Positions 1 to 6,648 of a stretch of 64,000 bases of DNA are shown here, piece after piece; within the stretch, counting starts at the first letter, position 1, and each line of letters starts with the position of its first letter. The translations under genes were made by a program, and so were the position numbers. A model generated the notes under the pieces. That model worked only from the letters and a program-made list of their open reading frames with translations. It made no database searches and was not told the DNA's origin. The DNA is from Galbibacter pacificus (GTDB taxonomy: Bacteria; Bacteroidota; Bacteroidia; Flavobacteriales; Flavobacteriaceae): NCBI RefSeq assembly GCF_029603155.1, contig NZ_JAPMUA010000001.1, positions 806,001 through 870,000 on the forward strand, written 5' to 3'.

Positions 1-1288
1 TATCTGCTCGAAAACTAGAGTTTCTAGCATAATGATGATATTTTAAATCAATGCTTTTCAACCCGAAATCCCAAATATGGAAATTTGTAAAAATGTCGGT
101 ATAGCTTACGCCAAAACCGTATTGATTGGCGGTAAATTTTGAAAGGTCATAATCTGAAGTATAAAATTCTTCTGTAGAAAGATGGCTTTCGTAGGGCGCA
201 AAATAATCTGCCGCTGTTTGGCTGTAATATCGATAGGAAGGATATAGAGTAAATTTTTGGGAAATCTTAATGGGTACTTCCAAGCTTGCGGTATGCGATT
301 GAATTCCCCAATCATCTGTGTAGTAACGGTAATACCCCCTAAGCACAAAAATTTCATTCAGGTAATAGTTGAGACGGCCTCCCACAGCTATTTTGTTCCG
401 GGTATCGGGTAATTGCTCAATGGCATCTGCCAATTGAAAATTCTGTATAAATGAATCCTCAACATCACTAAAATACACGCGTTGAAATGGGGTGGATAAC
501 AAGCCCTGTTGGCGTACCACATCGCCTTCCAGGGACATCTGTAGTTTTTTGGATAGTATTTGTGAAAAACTAAAGCCCAGAGAGTACGAATTCCGTGATT
601 TGTTCCCAAATTCAGAGAATATGGGGTTATAGTCCTGATTCCCTGTAATGGAATAGCTTCTGAAAAGACCATTGGAAAGGCCATCCCCCCCTGCTGCAAA
701 AGGTCTTAATTCGTAGGGATATATAGGTTTCCAGGTGTCCAAATAAACGTTGGCTTTCAAGGTCAACTCGGTATTTTTTTCGTTGAACAACCGGGTATAG
801 CTTCCGCCAAAACCAAAAGAGAAATAGTCATATTCGCTGGAAAGCGAAAGATTGGCCGACCAGATTTTATTCCGATCATCTGAACTATGGCTATAGGAAG
901 CGTTCACATTGGCCCATACATCGCTTGATGAAGCTCCCGAGGAAGCTACAAAAGGATCGGCCTCGCCACTACCGTCAAACGGATTGATATTGCTGGAAGA
1001 AGCAGAGGTGTAAGCCGATACGTTCGCATCTATACTCAGAATGTCGTCCGCATTGAGCGGAATGGAAACCACAATGCTCGGCGCAATGTCGGTAAGCTTT
1101 TCTGTTCCCTTCCCGCCGCTTACGGCAGCATTTTCACCATCCTGAGAATAATAACTGGCCAATACATCTACTTCTGTATTTTCGAGTACCCTCTTTTTAT
1201 AAGTTTTTGTTGAATCTTGGGTTTGCGCGGAAAGCGCTCCACCACAGAAAACACACAATATACTGACTAAGAAAAATTTCATTTTCAT
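1..1288 (-). CDS. DUF3570 outer-membrane beta-barrel-like protein (3' end cut by window)
   Basis: The reading frame is open from ATG at 1288 down to base 1, so the C-terminus lies outside the window. It starts with a signal peptide (MKMKFFLVSILCVFCGGALS-AQ). The body has many alternating aromatic/polar strands (RYYRYYTDDW, YPSYRYYSQTAADY) typical of DUF3570 proteins, which are predicted outer-membrane barrels. The last visible residues (YHHYARNSSFRAD) resemble the family's closing strands, so probably only a dozen or so residues are missing. It is the last gene of a leftward operon after thioredoxin, ApbE and DUF4266, an association seen repeatedly in Bacteroidota. The function is not established; export or anchoring of a redox/flavin system is inference from the neighbours. 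Confidence 0.8.
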   Translation of the reverse strand, partial: MKMKFFLVSILCVFCGGALSAQTQDSTKTYKKRVLENTEVDVLASYYSQDGENAAVSGGKGTEKLTDIAPSIVVSIPLNADDILSIDANVSAYTSASSSNINPFDGSGEADPFVASSGASSSDVWANVNASYSHSSDDRNKIWSANLSLSSEYDYFSFGFGGSYTRLFNEKNTELTLKANVYLDTWKPIYPYELRPFAAGGDGLSNGLFRSYSITGNQDYNPIFSEFGNKSRNSYSLGFSFSQILSKKLQMSLEGDVVRQQGLLSTPFQRVYFSDVEDSFIQNFQLADAIEQLPDTRNKIAVGGRLNYYLNEIFVLRGYYRYYTDDWGIQSHTASLEVPIKISQKFTLYPSYRYYSQTAADYFAPYESHLSTEEFYTSDYDLSKFTANQYGFGVSYTDIFTNFHIWDFGLKSIDLKYHHYARNSSFRAD

Positions 1289-1295
1289 CACTTTA

Positions 1296-1508
1296 TTAAT
1301 TACAACCACAACCACCTCCGGTTTTTCCGCCATTGGCTCCAGAAGCAGCTTCACGATACGAATGGAAATTGGTTTCGTAGCGATCTACTTTCTTTGTTCC
1401 CAAGACCATATCAGGATCGTTGATATATACTTTTTCATACTCCTTGACTGCGGTACAGGATGTTATTCCGCCCATAAACACTAAGAGCAATGCGGCTTTT
1501 TTTATCAT
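1296..1508 (-). CDS. DUF4266 small lipoprotein
   Basis: This 70-residue protein has a lipoprotein signal with the lipobox GITSC (Cys18), so the mature part is probably anchored on the periplasmic side of a membrane. The DUF4266 core is visible: an FHSYREAASGANGG stretch and a Gly/Cys-rich tail ending GGGCGCN. Its start overlaps the ApbE stop by 4 nt (ATGA), which suggests translational coupling. ApbE attaches FMN to Ser/Thr in target proteins, so this protein is a candidate substrate or partner. However, the residue after SGA is Asn rather than Ser/Thr, so a canonical flavinylation site is not visible. Function unknown. Confidence 0.8.
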   Translation of the reverse strand: MIKKAALLLVFMGGITSCTAVKEYEKVYINDPDMVLGTKKVDRYETNFHSYREAASGANGGKTGGGCGCN

Positions 1509-2488
1509 TTTGAATCTATTTTAATATTGTTCGAGGTAAAAATATCTCCTTTATCATCGATTACGATACATTCTATGTCAGGCAATTGGTTAATGCGGTC
1601 TATCCCAACATCCTTTCCCATTACGAAAACGGAAGTCGCCAAAGCATCGGCCAATTCTGCTTTCGGGGCAAAAACCGTGGCACTAACGATCCCGGTAGCT
1701 GGATACCCCGTTCGCGGGTCGATGATGTGGGTATAGCGTTTTCCGTTAAAAATCACATACTTTTCATAATTACCGGAAGTAACGACCGCTTCATTATCAA
1801 TTGGCAACAATGCAAAGGCGTTATTTTTGTTCAACGGGTTGGTTATGGCAACTTTCCATTCGCTGCCATCAGGTTGTTGCCCCCAGGTATTCATATCACC
1901 GGAGGCATTGATAATACCTGCAACAACTCCTTTTTTCATCAAAAGCTCCTTTGCCTTATCTGCCGCATAACCCTTGCCGATGGCGCCAAAGCCAATCTTC
2001 ATTCCGGGAAGTTTTAGCAAAACGCTTTGATCTTTAGGGTTTAGTACAATGTTTTTATAACCTACTTTGGCAACCGAAGCTTTGATTTTTTCTTCGGAAG
2101 GCATTTTGGTCATACTCCCGTCAAACTTCCAAAGGGCATCCATCGATGCATACGAAATATCGAAAGCGCCATCTGTCAATTCTGAAATCGACTTTGCCCT
2201 TTTTATAAGCTCAAGCAATTCCGCAGAAACTTTTACCGGTTTTATTCCCGCGTTTTTATTGATTTTGGAAGTCTGTGAATTTGGATCCCAAGAAGATATT
2301 AATTTTTCGATTCGGGAAATTTCAGAAATGGCAAGGTCAATTTCTTCATTTGCTTTTGCCTCATTTTCTGATACCACCGTAATTTCGAAACGGCTGCCCA
2401 TTAATTTGAGCACGCGTTTGTGGATTTCTTGTGAATGTAAATTCACAGAAATTGTGGCGATTATTATGGTGAGAAGGAATTTTTTCAA
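1505..2488 (-). CDS. apbE: FAD:protein FMN transferase (ApbE family)
   Basis: The 327-residue protein has an N-terminal signal peptide (cleavage near VNLHS-Q). ApbE signatures are present: KMGSRFEI-like opening (LKLMGSRFEITV), GFGAIGKGYAADKA, INASGDMNTWG and the GYPATG loop. Family members use FAD as donor to attach FMN covalently to a Ser/Thr of periplasmic or membrane proteins, with Mg2+. The length is normal for the family. It lies one base after the thioredoxin gene and overlaps DUF4266 by 4 nt, so the four genes form one operon. The physiological acceptor is unknown. Confidence 0.9.
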   Translation of the reverse strand: MKKFLLTIIIATISVNLHSQEIHKRVLKLMGSRFEITVVSENEAKANEEIDLAISEISRIEKLISSWDPNSQTSKINKNAGIKPVKVSAELLELIKRAKSISELTDGAFDISYASMDALWKFDGSMTKMPSEEKIKASVAKVGYKNIVLNPKDQSVLLKLPGMKIGFGAIGKGYAADKAKELLMKKGVVAGIINASGDMNTWGQQPDGSEWKVAITNPLNKNNAFALLPIDNEAVVTSGNYEKYVIFNGKRYTHIIDPRTGYPATGIVSATVFAPKAELADALATSVFVMGKDVGIDRINQLPDIECIVIDDKGDIFTSNNIKIDSK

Positions 2489-2489
2489 A

Positions 2490-2936
2490 TTATTTCTGAA
2501 AGGAGTTTAAGGTTTTTATGTATTCTTCAGGAGTAGTCTTTTTGTAACCGGTTTTTCCCAACACCGTTCCGCTTTTATCCAAAACAACAACGAGTGGAAA
2601 ATAACCTTCCGGATTATAGGTTTCGGCCAATTTGTTGTTTTTTTCCTGTTGTTCAGCCGCCAACTTATTTTTGCTCCGACGCGGAAAATCAGCTTTGAGC
2701 ATCACAAAATGCTCTTTAGCATAATTTTTAAAGGCATCGGTTGACCATATTTCTTTATCCAGTTTAATACAGGGCGCGCACCAATCTGAACCCTGAAAGA
2801 CCAATACAATAGGTTTGTCTTCGGTTGAAGCGATCTTCTCGGCCTTTTTGAGATCTTTTTGCCATTCCTGGGCATTGGCTACATTCAAGAAGCTCAGCGC
2901 CAAGATCAAAACCATAGCTATTTTTTTTACTGTCAT
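2490..2936 (-). CDS. periplasmic thioredoxin-family protein
   Basis: This 148-residue protein has a signal peptide (MTVKKIAMVLILALSFLNVANAQ) and a thioredoxin fold with the active-site motif WCAPC in FQGSDWCAPCIKLD. A cis-Pro region (GYFPLVVVLD) follows, as in Thioredoxin_7/DUF255-like periplasmic members. It probably reduces or isomerises disulfides in the periplasm. It is the first gene of the thioredoxin-ApbE-DUF4266-DUF3570 operon and is transcribed divergently from the response regulator at 3085. A role in protecting redox-active Cys residues of the operon's products is inference. Confidence 0.85.
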   Translation of the reverse strand: MTVKKIAMVLILALSFLNVANAQEWQKDLKKAEKIASTEDKPIVLVFQGSDWCAPCIKLDKEIWSTDAFKNYAKEHFVMLKADFPRRSKNKLAAEQQEKNNKLAETYNPEGYFPLVVVLDKSGTVLGKTGYKKTTPEEYIKTLNSFQK

Positions 2937-2978
2937 AGTATTATTTTTTCTTGTATCTTTTTTGGGTTTTTAAAAAAT

Positions 2979-2986
2979 CAAATATA
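2979..2986 (-). promoter_or_regulatory. -7 box TATATTTG for the thioredoxin operon
   Basis: On the minus strand TATATTTG matches the Bacteroidota -7 consensus TAnnTTTG exactly, about 43 nt ahead of the thioredoxin ATG. No TTG lies at the usual -33 distance, so the promoter may need an activator. The CTTAAG pair at 3021-3041 lies 35 bp further upstream and could serve both directions because each CTTAAG half is palindromic. Confidence 0.45.
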
Positions 2987-3020
2987 TAGGTCTTAATTAA
3001 CACAGCATTGCCGAATTTTA

Positions 3021-3080
3021 AATCTTAAGCGAATCTTAAGGAAAGTAATACCTAAATTTTCAATTTAAAACCAACATTTG
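3021..3080 (+). promoter_or_regulatory. CTTAAG-N5-CTTAAG operator plus -7 box of the two-component operon
   Basis: Two CTTAAG hexamers 11 bp apart (3024 and 3035) sit in the context AATCTTAAGCGAATCTTAAGG minus its first base. The last G of the box (3041) is followed 31 nt later by AACATTTG (3073-3080), a near match to the -7 consensus. The same arrangement with identical spacing occurs before 5224 and 6649. Direct repeats with about one helical turn spacing are what OmpR-family regulators bind, so self-regulation by the response regulator at 3085 is the natural reading. The -7 box ends only 4 nt before the ATG, which implies a leaderless or nearly leaderless mRNA. Confidence 0.6.
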
Positions 3081-3084
3081 TAAA

Positions 3085-3753
3085 ATGAAGATACTTCTCG
3101 TAGAAGACGAACCAGGAATCGCTGATTTCGTCCAGCAAGGTCTGGAAGAAAAGGGCTTTCGTTTAGATGTCGCGGAAGAAGGCGTCAAAGGCCTGGAGTT
3201 GGCGCTTACCGGAGAATATAAGTTACTGCTACTGGACTGGATGCTACCCGGGATCAGCGGTATTGAGATTTGCACCCGGTTCAGGGAAAAATTCAAAAAC
3301 ACACCCATAATTTTTTTGACCGCAAAGGACACGGTAGATGAGACTATTATTGGATTGCAGGCCGGGGCCAATGATTATATAAAAAAGCCGTTCCATTTCA
3401 AGGAATTATTGGAACGGGTGAGGGTACAGTTGCGTAGCGGCCCGCAGGAAGAAAATCAATTACTTTCCGTAGGAAACATTGCGCTTAATAGGGAAACCCA
3501 TCAGGTTTTTAAGAATGATCTGGAAGTACACCTCACGCAAAGGGAATTTGATCTGTTGCAGTATTTGCTTCAAAAAAAGGGGAAAGTCTGTGAACGTATC
3601 GAAATTATACAGCAAGTATGGGATATTTATTTTGACTATGACACCAGTATCATTGATGTTTATATTAATGCCCTGCGGAAAAAACTGGACTTGGGGAAGC
3701 AGGAAAACCATATCCAGACGATTCGGGGTATTGGATACATTGTAAAAGATTAA
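3085..3753 (+). CDS. OmpR/PhoB-family response regulator (CusR/CopR-like)
   Basis: This 222-residue protein has a receiver domain (residues 1-115) with acidic pocket E7/D8, phosphoacceptor D51 in LLLDWMLPG, conserved Thr of FLTAKD and Lys of IKKPF. A winged-helix output domain follows (about 125-222: LTQREFDLLQYLLQKKGKVCER, then INALRKKLD and IRGIGYIVKD). It is paired with the histidine kinase 20 nt downstream. Genomic context (RND metal pump, VIT transporter) suggests it senses metal stress through the kinase. The repeated CTTAAG boxes at 3021, 5142 and 6568 are its probable targets. Confidence 0.92.
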   Translation: MKILLVEDEPGIADFVQQGLEEKGFRLDVAEEGVKGLELALTGEYKLLLLDWMLPGISGIEICTRFREKFKNTPIIFLTAKDTVDETIIGLQAGANDYIKKPFHFKELLERVRVQLRSGPQEENQLLSVGNIALNRETHQVFKNDLEVHLTQREFDLLQYLLQKKGKVCERIEIIQQVWDIYFDYDTSIIDVYINALRKKLDLGKQENHIQTIRGIGYIVKD

Positions 3754-3773
3754 TGAAATACTGATTATTTAAA

Positions 3774-5147
3774 ATGAAGCTTAATTTCAAAAATAGGATT
3801 GCCCTTCATTATATTGTGGCGACAGGGCTGATAATAGCGGTCGTTTTTCTGGGGATTTTTTTTGTGGTGAAAAGCAGCGTTTATGCCAACTTGGATAAAG
3901 ACCTCAATTTTGAAGTACAAAAACATACCCGTGAAATCGCTATAACCAAGGACAGTATCTATTTTTTCAACAAAAAGGAACTGGAAGAACGGGAACATAC
4001 CGAGGTTCAGGTAAACCCGGTATTTGTTCAGCTTTCGGGTAAAGACGGTACACTTTTCGATAAATCCCCCAATTTAAAAGAAAACCAATTAACCACCTCC
4101 GCAGATCAGGAAGCTGGGCAACACTTCAATGCCCTTCTCGCTGATCAACCCCTTCGGCAGGTGCAACTGCCCATCGAAAAAAATGGAGATCTGAAGGGCT
4201 ATGTGGTAGCGGCAATGTCGCTAGAAGGTTCTATCAAGGTAATCAATAATCTTGGCAACACATTACTGATCATCTACCCCATAGTCCTTTTTGGGTTGTT
4301 TTTTATTTCCAGCTTTTTGGCCGGGCGCAGTATTGCCCCTATACGATCTATTATTTCGACCACAAACAACATTACCCGCAACAACCTGAACGAACGGGTC
4401 ATACTACCTCAAAAAAAAGATGAACTGCACGAATTGTCCTCTGCGATCAACGATTTGCTGAACCGAATAGAGAGGACGATTGAGCGTGAACGGCAATTTA
4501 CCTCAGATGCTTCGCACGAGTTGCGCACCCCCTTATCCTCTTTGAGTGGAACTTTGGAGGTTCTCATTCAAAAAGAGCGAAGCCAACTGGAATACGAAAA
4601 GAAAATAGGGTATAGCCTGGGCGTTATCGATACAATGACACAAACGCTAGAGCAGTTATTGACATTAGCTAGAATGGAAACCCCCTCGGAAGTATCATCT
4701 GATGATCTCGAAATCCTCCCCATCTTAATTGATGGGATCCTTTCAAAATACAAAGATAAAATCCTTGAAAAAGGGCTTCGTATTAAAACAGATTTAGATA
4801 ATTCCATCGAATATCAAGTGCCCCGGTATTATGCCAATTTGATCTTGGATAATGCGATTCAGAATGCCATAAAATACTCTGAAGAGGGAGGTAGTATTTT
4901 CATTTCAATACAAAGGAAAAATGATTCCGTTGTGTGTTCCGTCAAGGATGAAGGTATCGGTATTAAGAAAGAGGATATGGATAAAATATTCAATAGTTTT
5001 TACAGATCCGATGCTTTGGCGCATAAACATATTTCCGGGAACGGCCTCGGCCTTTCAATTGCCAAGAAATCTGCCGATGCCATAGGTGCTACCCTTTCCA
5101 TAGAAAGTGAACTTCATAGGGGAACTATCCTTCGCATTACATTTTAA
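3774..5147 (+). CDS. sensor histidine kinase (CusS-like)
   Basis: The 457-residue membrane kinase has a first TM segment at about residues 10-32 (HYIVATGLIIAVVFLGIFFVV), a periplasmic sensor region, and a second TM near 160-182 (LLIIYPIVLFGLFFISSFLAG). HAMP follows, then HisKA with the phospho-His motif FTSDASHELRTPLSSL, then the HATPase domain with N box (DNAIQNAIKYS), G1 box (DEGIGI) and G2 box (GNGLGLSIAKK). It phosphorylates the partner regulator at 3085. The ligand cannot be read from sequence. Its stop codon lies inside the next operator box. Confidence 0.92.
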   Translation: MKLNFKNRIALHYIVATGLIIAVVFLGIFFVVKSSVYANLDKDLNFEVQKHTREIAITKDSIYFFNKKELEEREHTEVQVNPVFVQLSGKDGTLFDKSPNLKENQLTTSADQEAGQHFNALLADQPLRQVQLPIEKNGDLKGYVVAAMSLEGSIKVINNLGNTLLIIYPIVLFGLFFISSFLAGRSIAPIRSIISTTNNITRNNLNERVILPQKKDELHELSSAINDLLNRIERTIERERQFTSDASHELRTPLSSLSGTLEVLIQKERSQLEYEKKIGYSLGVIDTMTQTLEQLLTLARMETPSEVSSDDLEILPILIDGILSKYKDKILEKGLRIKTDLDNSIEYQVPRYYANLILDNAIQNAIKYSEEGGSIFISIQRKNDSVVCSVKDEGIGIKKEDMDKIFNSFYRSDALAHKHISGNGLGLSIAKKSADAIGATLSIESELHRGTILRITF

Positions 5148-5199
5148 GCCAATCTTAAGGTGCTGCTGACCAAAGGTGTAGGCAATGTCAATACCTTTA
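5142..5199 (+). promoter_or_regulatory. second CTTAAG-type operator plus -7 box (DUF2231/rubrerythrin operon)
   Basis: TTTTAAGCCAATCTTAAGG (5142-5160) repeats the box found before 3085 and 6649, with the first half weakened to TTTAAG. TACCTTTA (5192-5199) matches the -7 consensus at seven of eight positions counting the two free ones. The distance from box end to -7 start is 32, identical in all three cases. The box overlaps the kinase stop codon, so it is a secondary promoter inside the cluster. The predicted leader to the ATG at 5224 is about 18-20 nt. Confidence 0.6.
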
Positions 5200-5223
5200 C
5201 CTTGAATTTTAAAAACAAACAAA

Positions 5224-5685
5224 ATGTCAGCAGTACACCTTCACGCAATGATCATCCATTTTCCCATCGCGCTATTGATGGTCGGGTTTCTCTCTGAGAT
5301 CATTGCATTGTTTTACAATCAAATCCTTTTTAGGAAAATAGCATTTTACCTCTTACTGCTGGGTGCAGTTGGAGCGATAGCGGCCTATATCAGCGGCGGC
5401 TATGCCGCCGAAGGTATCGAGACCGGAAGGTTGGCCGAGGCGATCGAGGCCCACGAGGAAGCGGCGCTCATAACCCTTTGGCTCGCCATTATTACCGCAA
5501 TCTACCGTGCAGCCCTACTCTTTTTTAAATATGAACGTCCTTGGACCAAATGGGTGGGCATTTTATTGTTTGCCGCATTGGTAGGTTCCATAATAAATAC
5601 GGGAAATAAAGGTGGTGAGCTGGTCTATGAACACGGAGCAGGCCTTGAGCTTAAACTGCCTGAGTTTAATGAAAAAGTACAATAA
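5224..5685 (+). CDS. DUF2231 membrane protein
   Basis: This 153-residue protein has four predicted membrane segments and the DUF2231 opening (MSAVHLHAMIIHFPIALLMVGFL), with conserved His residues near the first helix and a further His in EAIEAHEEAAL. DUF2231 proteins are thought to be heme-binding or otherwise redox/metal-related inner-membrane proteins; that is family knowledge of limited depth. It is preceded by the CTTAAG operator and followed 41 nt later by the rubrerythrin lipoprotein, so both are probably induced with the efflux pump. Confidence 0.8.
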   Translation: MSAVHLHAMIIHFPIALLMVGFLSEIIALFYNQILFRKIAFYLLLLGAVGAIAAYISGGYAAEGIETGRLAEAIEAHEEAALITLWLAIITAIYRAALLFFKYERPWTKWVGILLFAALVGSIINTGNKGGELVYEHGAGLELKLPEFNEKVQ

Positions 5686-5726
5686 CATTTAGGGATAGCT
5701 AAAGTTCCCTGACAAAATCTATAATT

Positions 5727-6455
5727 ATGAAAAAATCAGTTAAAATAAGCGTAATGGCAATGGCCTTCTTGGGGGTGCTATTTCAATCGTGCCAAGACCG
5801 GCCCCAAAAAATAGAACTTAGGGATACCACGAAACAAAACAAGGCCCTTCCCGAGCAACAAAACGGTGCAACCGTAACTATTGAGAACAAAAAACTCGAC
5901 CCCAATGGCAAGGCCGCCAAAGACCTACAGGACGGCTATAAGGGGGAAGGAACGGCAATAGCCAAATATCAGGCATACAGTAAAAAGGCCGAAGAAGAAG
6001 GATACCACGGCATTGCACTTCTTTTTAAAGCGGTATCAATGGCAGAGACGGTCCACGCCGGAAACCATCAGACCATTATGGAAATGGAGGGCGTTAAAGT
6101 CCCAGAAGTAAAGCCCGATTACCCCCTTAAAGGCACTAAGGAAAATCTGAAAAACGCCATCGGTGGCGAGAGTTATAAAGCCAAATCAATGTACCCGGGT
6201 TTTATAAAAGATGCAAACGCCGAGGGTAATTATATGGCTCAAATGAGCTTTACCTATGCTTATAATGTGGAAAAAAAACATAGGGATTACTATAAGGCCG
6301 CATTGGCCGATCTGGAAACTGATCATTTAAACTCCTTGGCCAAAGTATATTATATCTGCCCCGTATGCGGAAATACTTACGCAGATAAAGCACCGGAGCG
6401 GTGTGAGATCACGCTCGCAAAAGCGGATACGTTCACTAAAGTGGAAAAACTCTAA
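5727..6455 (+). CDS. rubrerythrin-family lipoprotein
   Basis: The 242-residue protein has a lipobox (VLFQSC, Cys22). The ferritin-like diiron region shows the pattern EGTAIAKYQAYSKKAEEEG, then AETVHAGNH (ExxH) and NVEKKHRDYY (E..H). A C-terminal rubredoxin-like knuckle begins YYICPVCGNTYADKAPERC, but only three Cys are visible because the usual second CxxC is reduced to RCEI; homologues in this group often look like that. Rubrerythrins reduce peroxide using a diiron site. Being a lipoprotein places this one outside the cytoplasm, unlike classical members. A hairpin terminator follows at 6487. Confidence 0.85.
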   Translation: MKKSVKISVMAMAFLGVLFQSCQDRPQKIELRDTTKQNKALPEQQNGATVTIENKKLDPNGKAAKDLQDGYKGEGTAIAKYQAYSKKAEEEGYHGIALLFKAVSMAETVHAGNHQTIMEMEGVKVPEVKPDYPLKGTKENLKNAIGGESYKAKSMYPGFIKDANAEGNYMAQMSFTYAYNVEKKHRDYYKAALADLETDHLNSLAKVYYICPVCGNTYADKAPERCEITLAKADTFTKVEKL

Positions 6456-6486
6456 ATCAACTTTGGTTAGTGTTGATGGTTGAATT

Positions 6487-6526
6487 GCCAAGGTTCTAGG
6501 ATCATTCTCAGGGCTTTGGCTTTTTT
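6487..6526 (+). terminator. rho-independent terminator after the rubrerythrin gene
   Basis: GCCAAGG (6487-6493) pairs with CTTTGGC (6514-6520), seven pairs with one G-T wobble, followed directly by six T. It lies 31 nt after the rubrerythrin stop and separates that unit from the pump operon, which has its own operator. Confidence 0.6.
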
Positions 6527-6567
6527 ATTGGCAGAGATGATAGATTAACTCACATTCCTCACCGTCA

Positions 6568-6627
6568 TATCTTAAGCCAATCTTAAGGAAGCCAATGTAT
6601 TAACATATAGCAATTCATTTAGATTTG
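6568..6627 (+). promoter_or_regulatory. third CTTAAG-type operator plus -7 box (efflux operon)
   Basis: TATCTTAAGCCAATCTTAAG (6568-6587, next base G) is the best copy of the repeated box. TAGATTTG at 6620-6627 is an exact TAnnTTTG match and starts 32 bases after the last G of the box, the same as at 3021 and 5142. The predicted mRNA leader before the ATG at 6649 is about 15-18 nt. It implies that the RND pump, adaptor and VIT transporter are activated by the response regulator at 3085. Confidence 0.65.
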
Positions 6628-6648
6628 TGATCTCTAAACAACTTCGTT

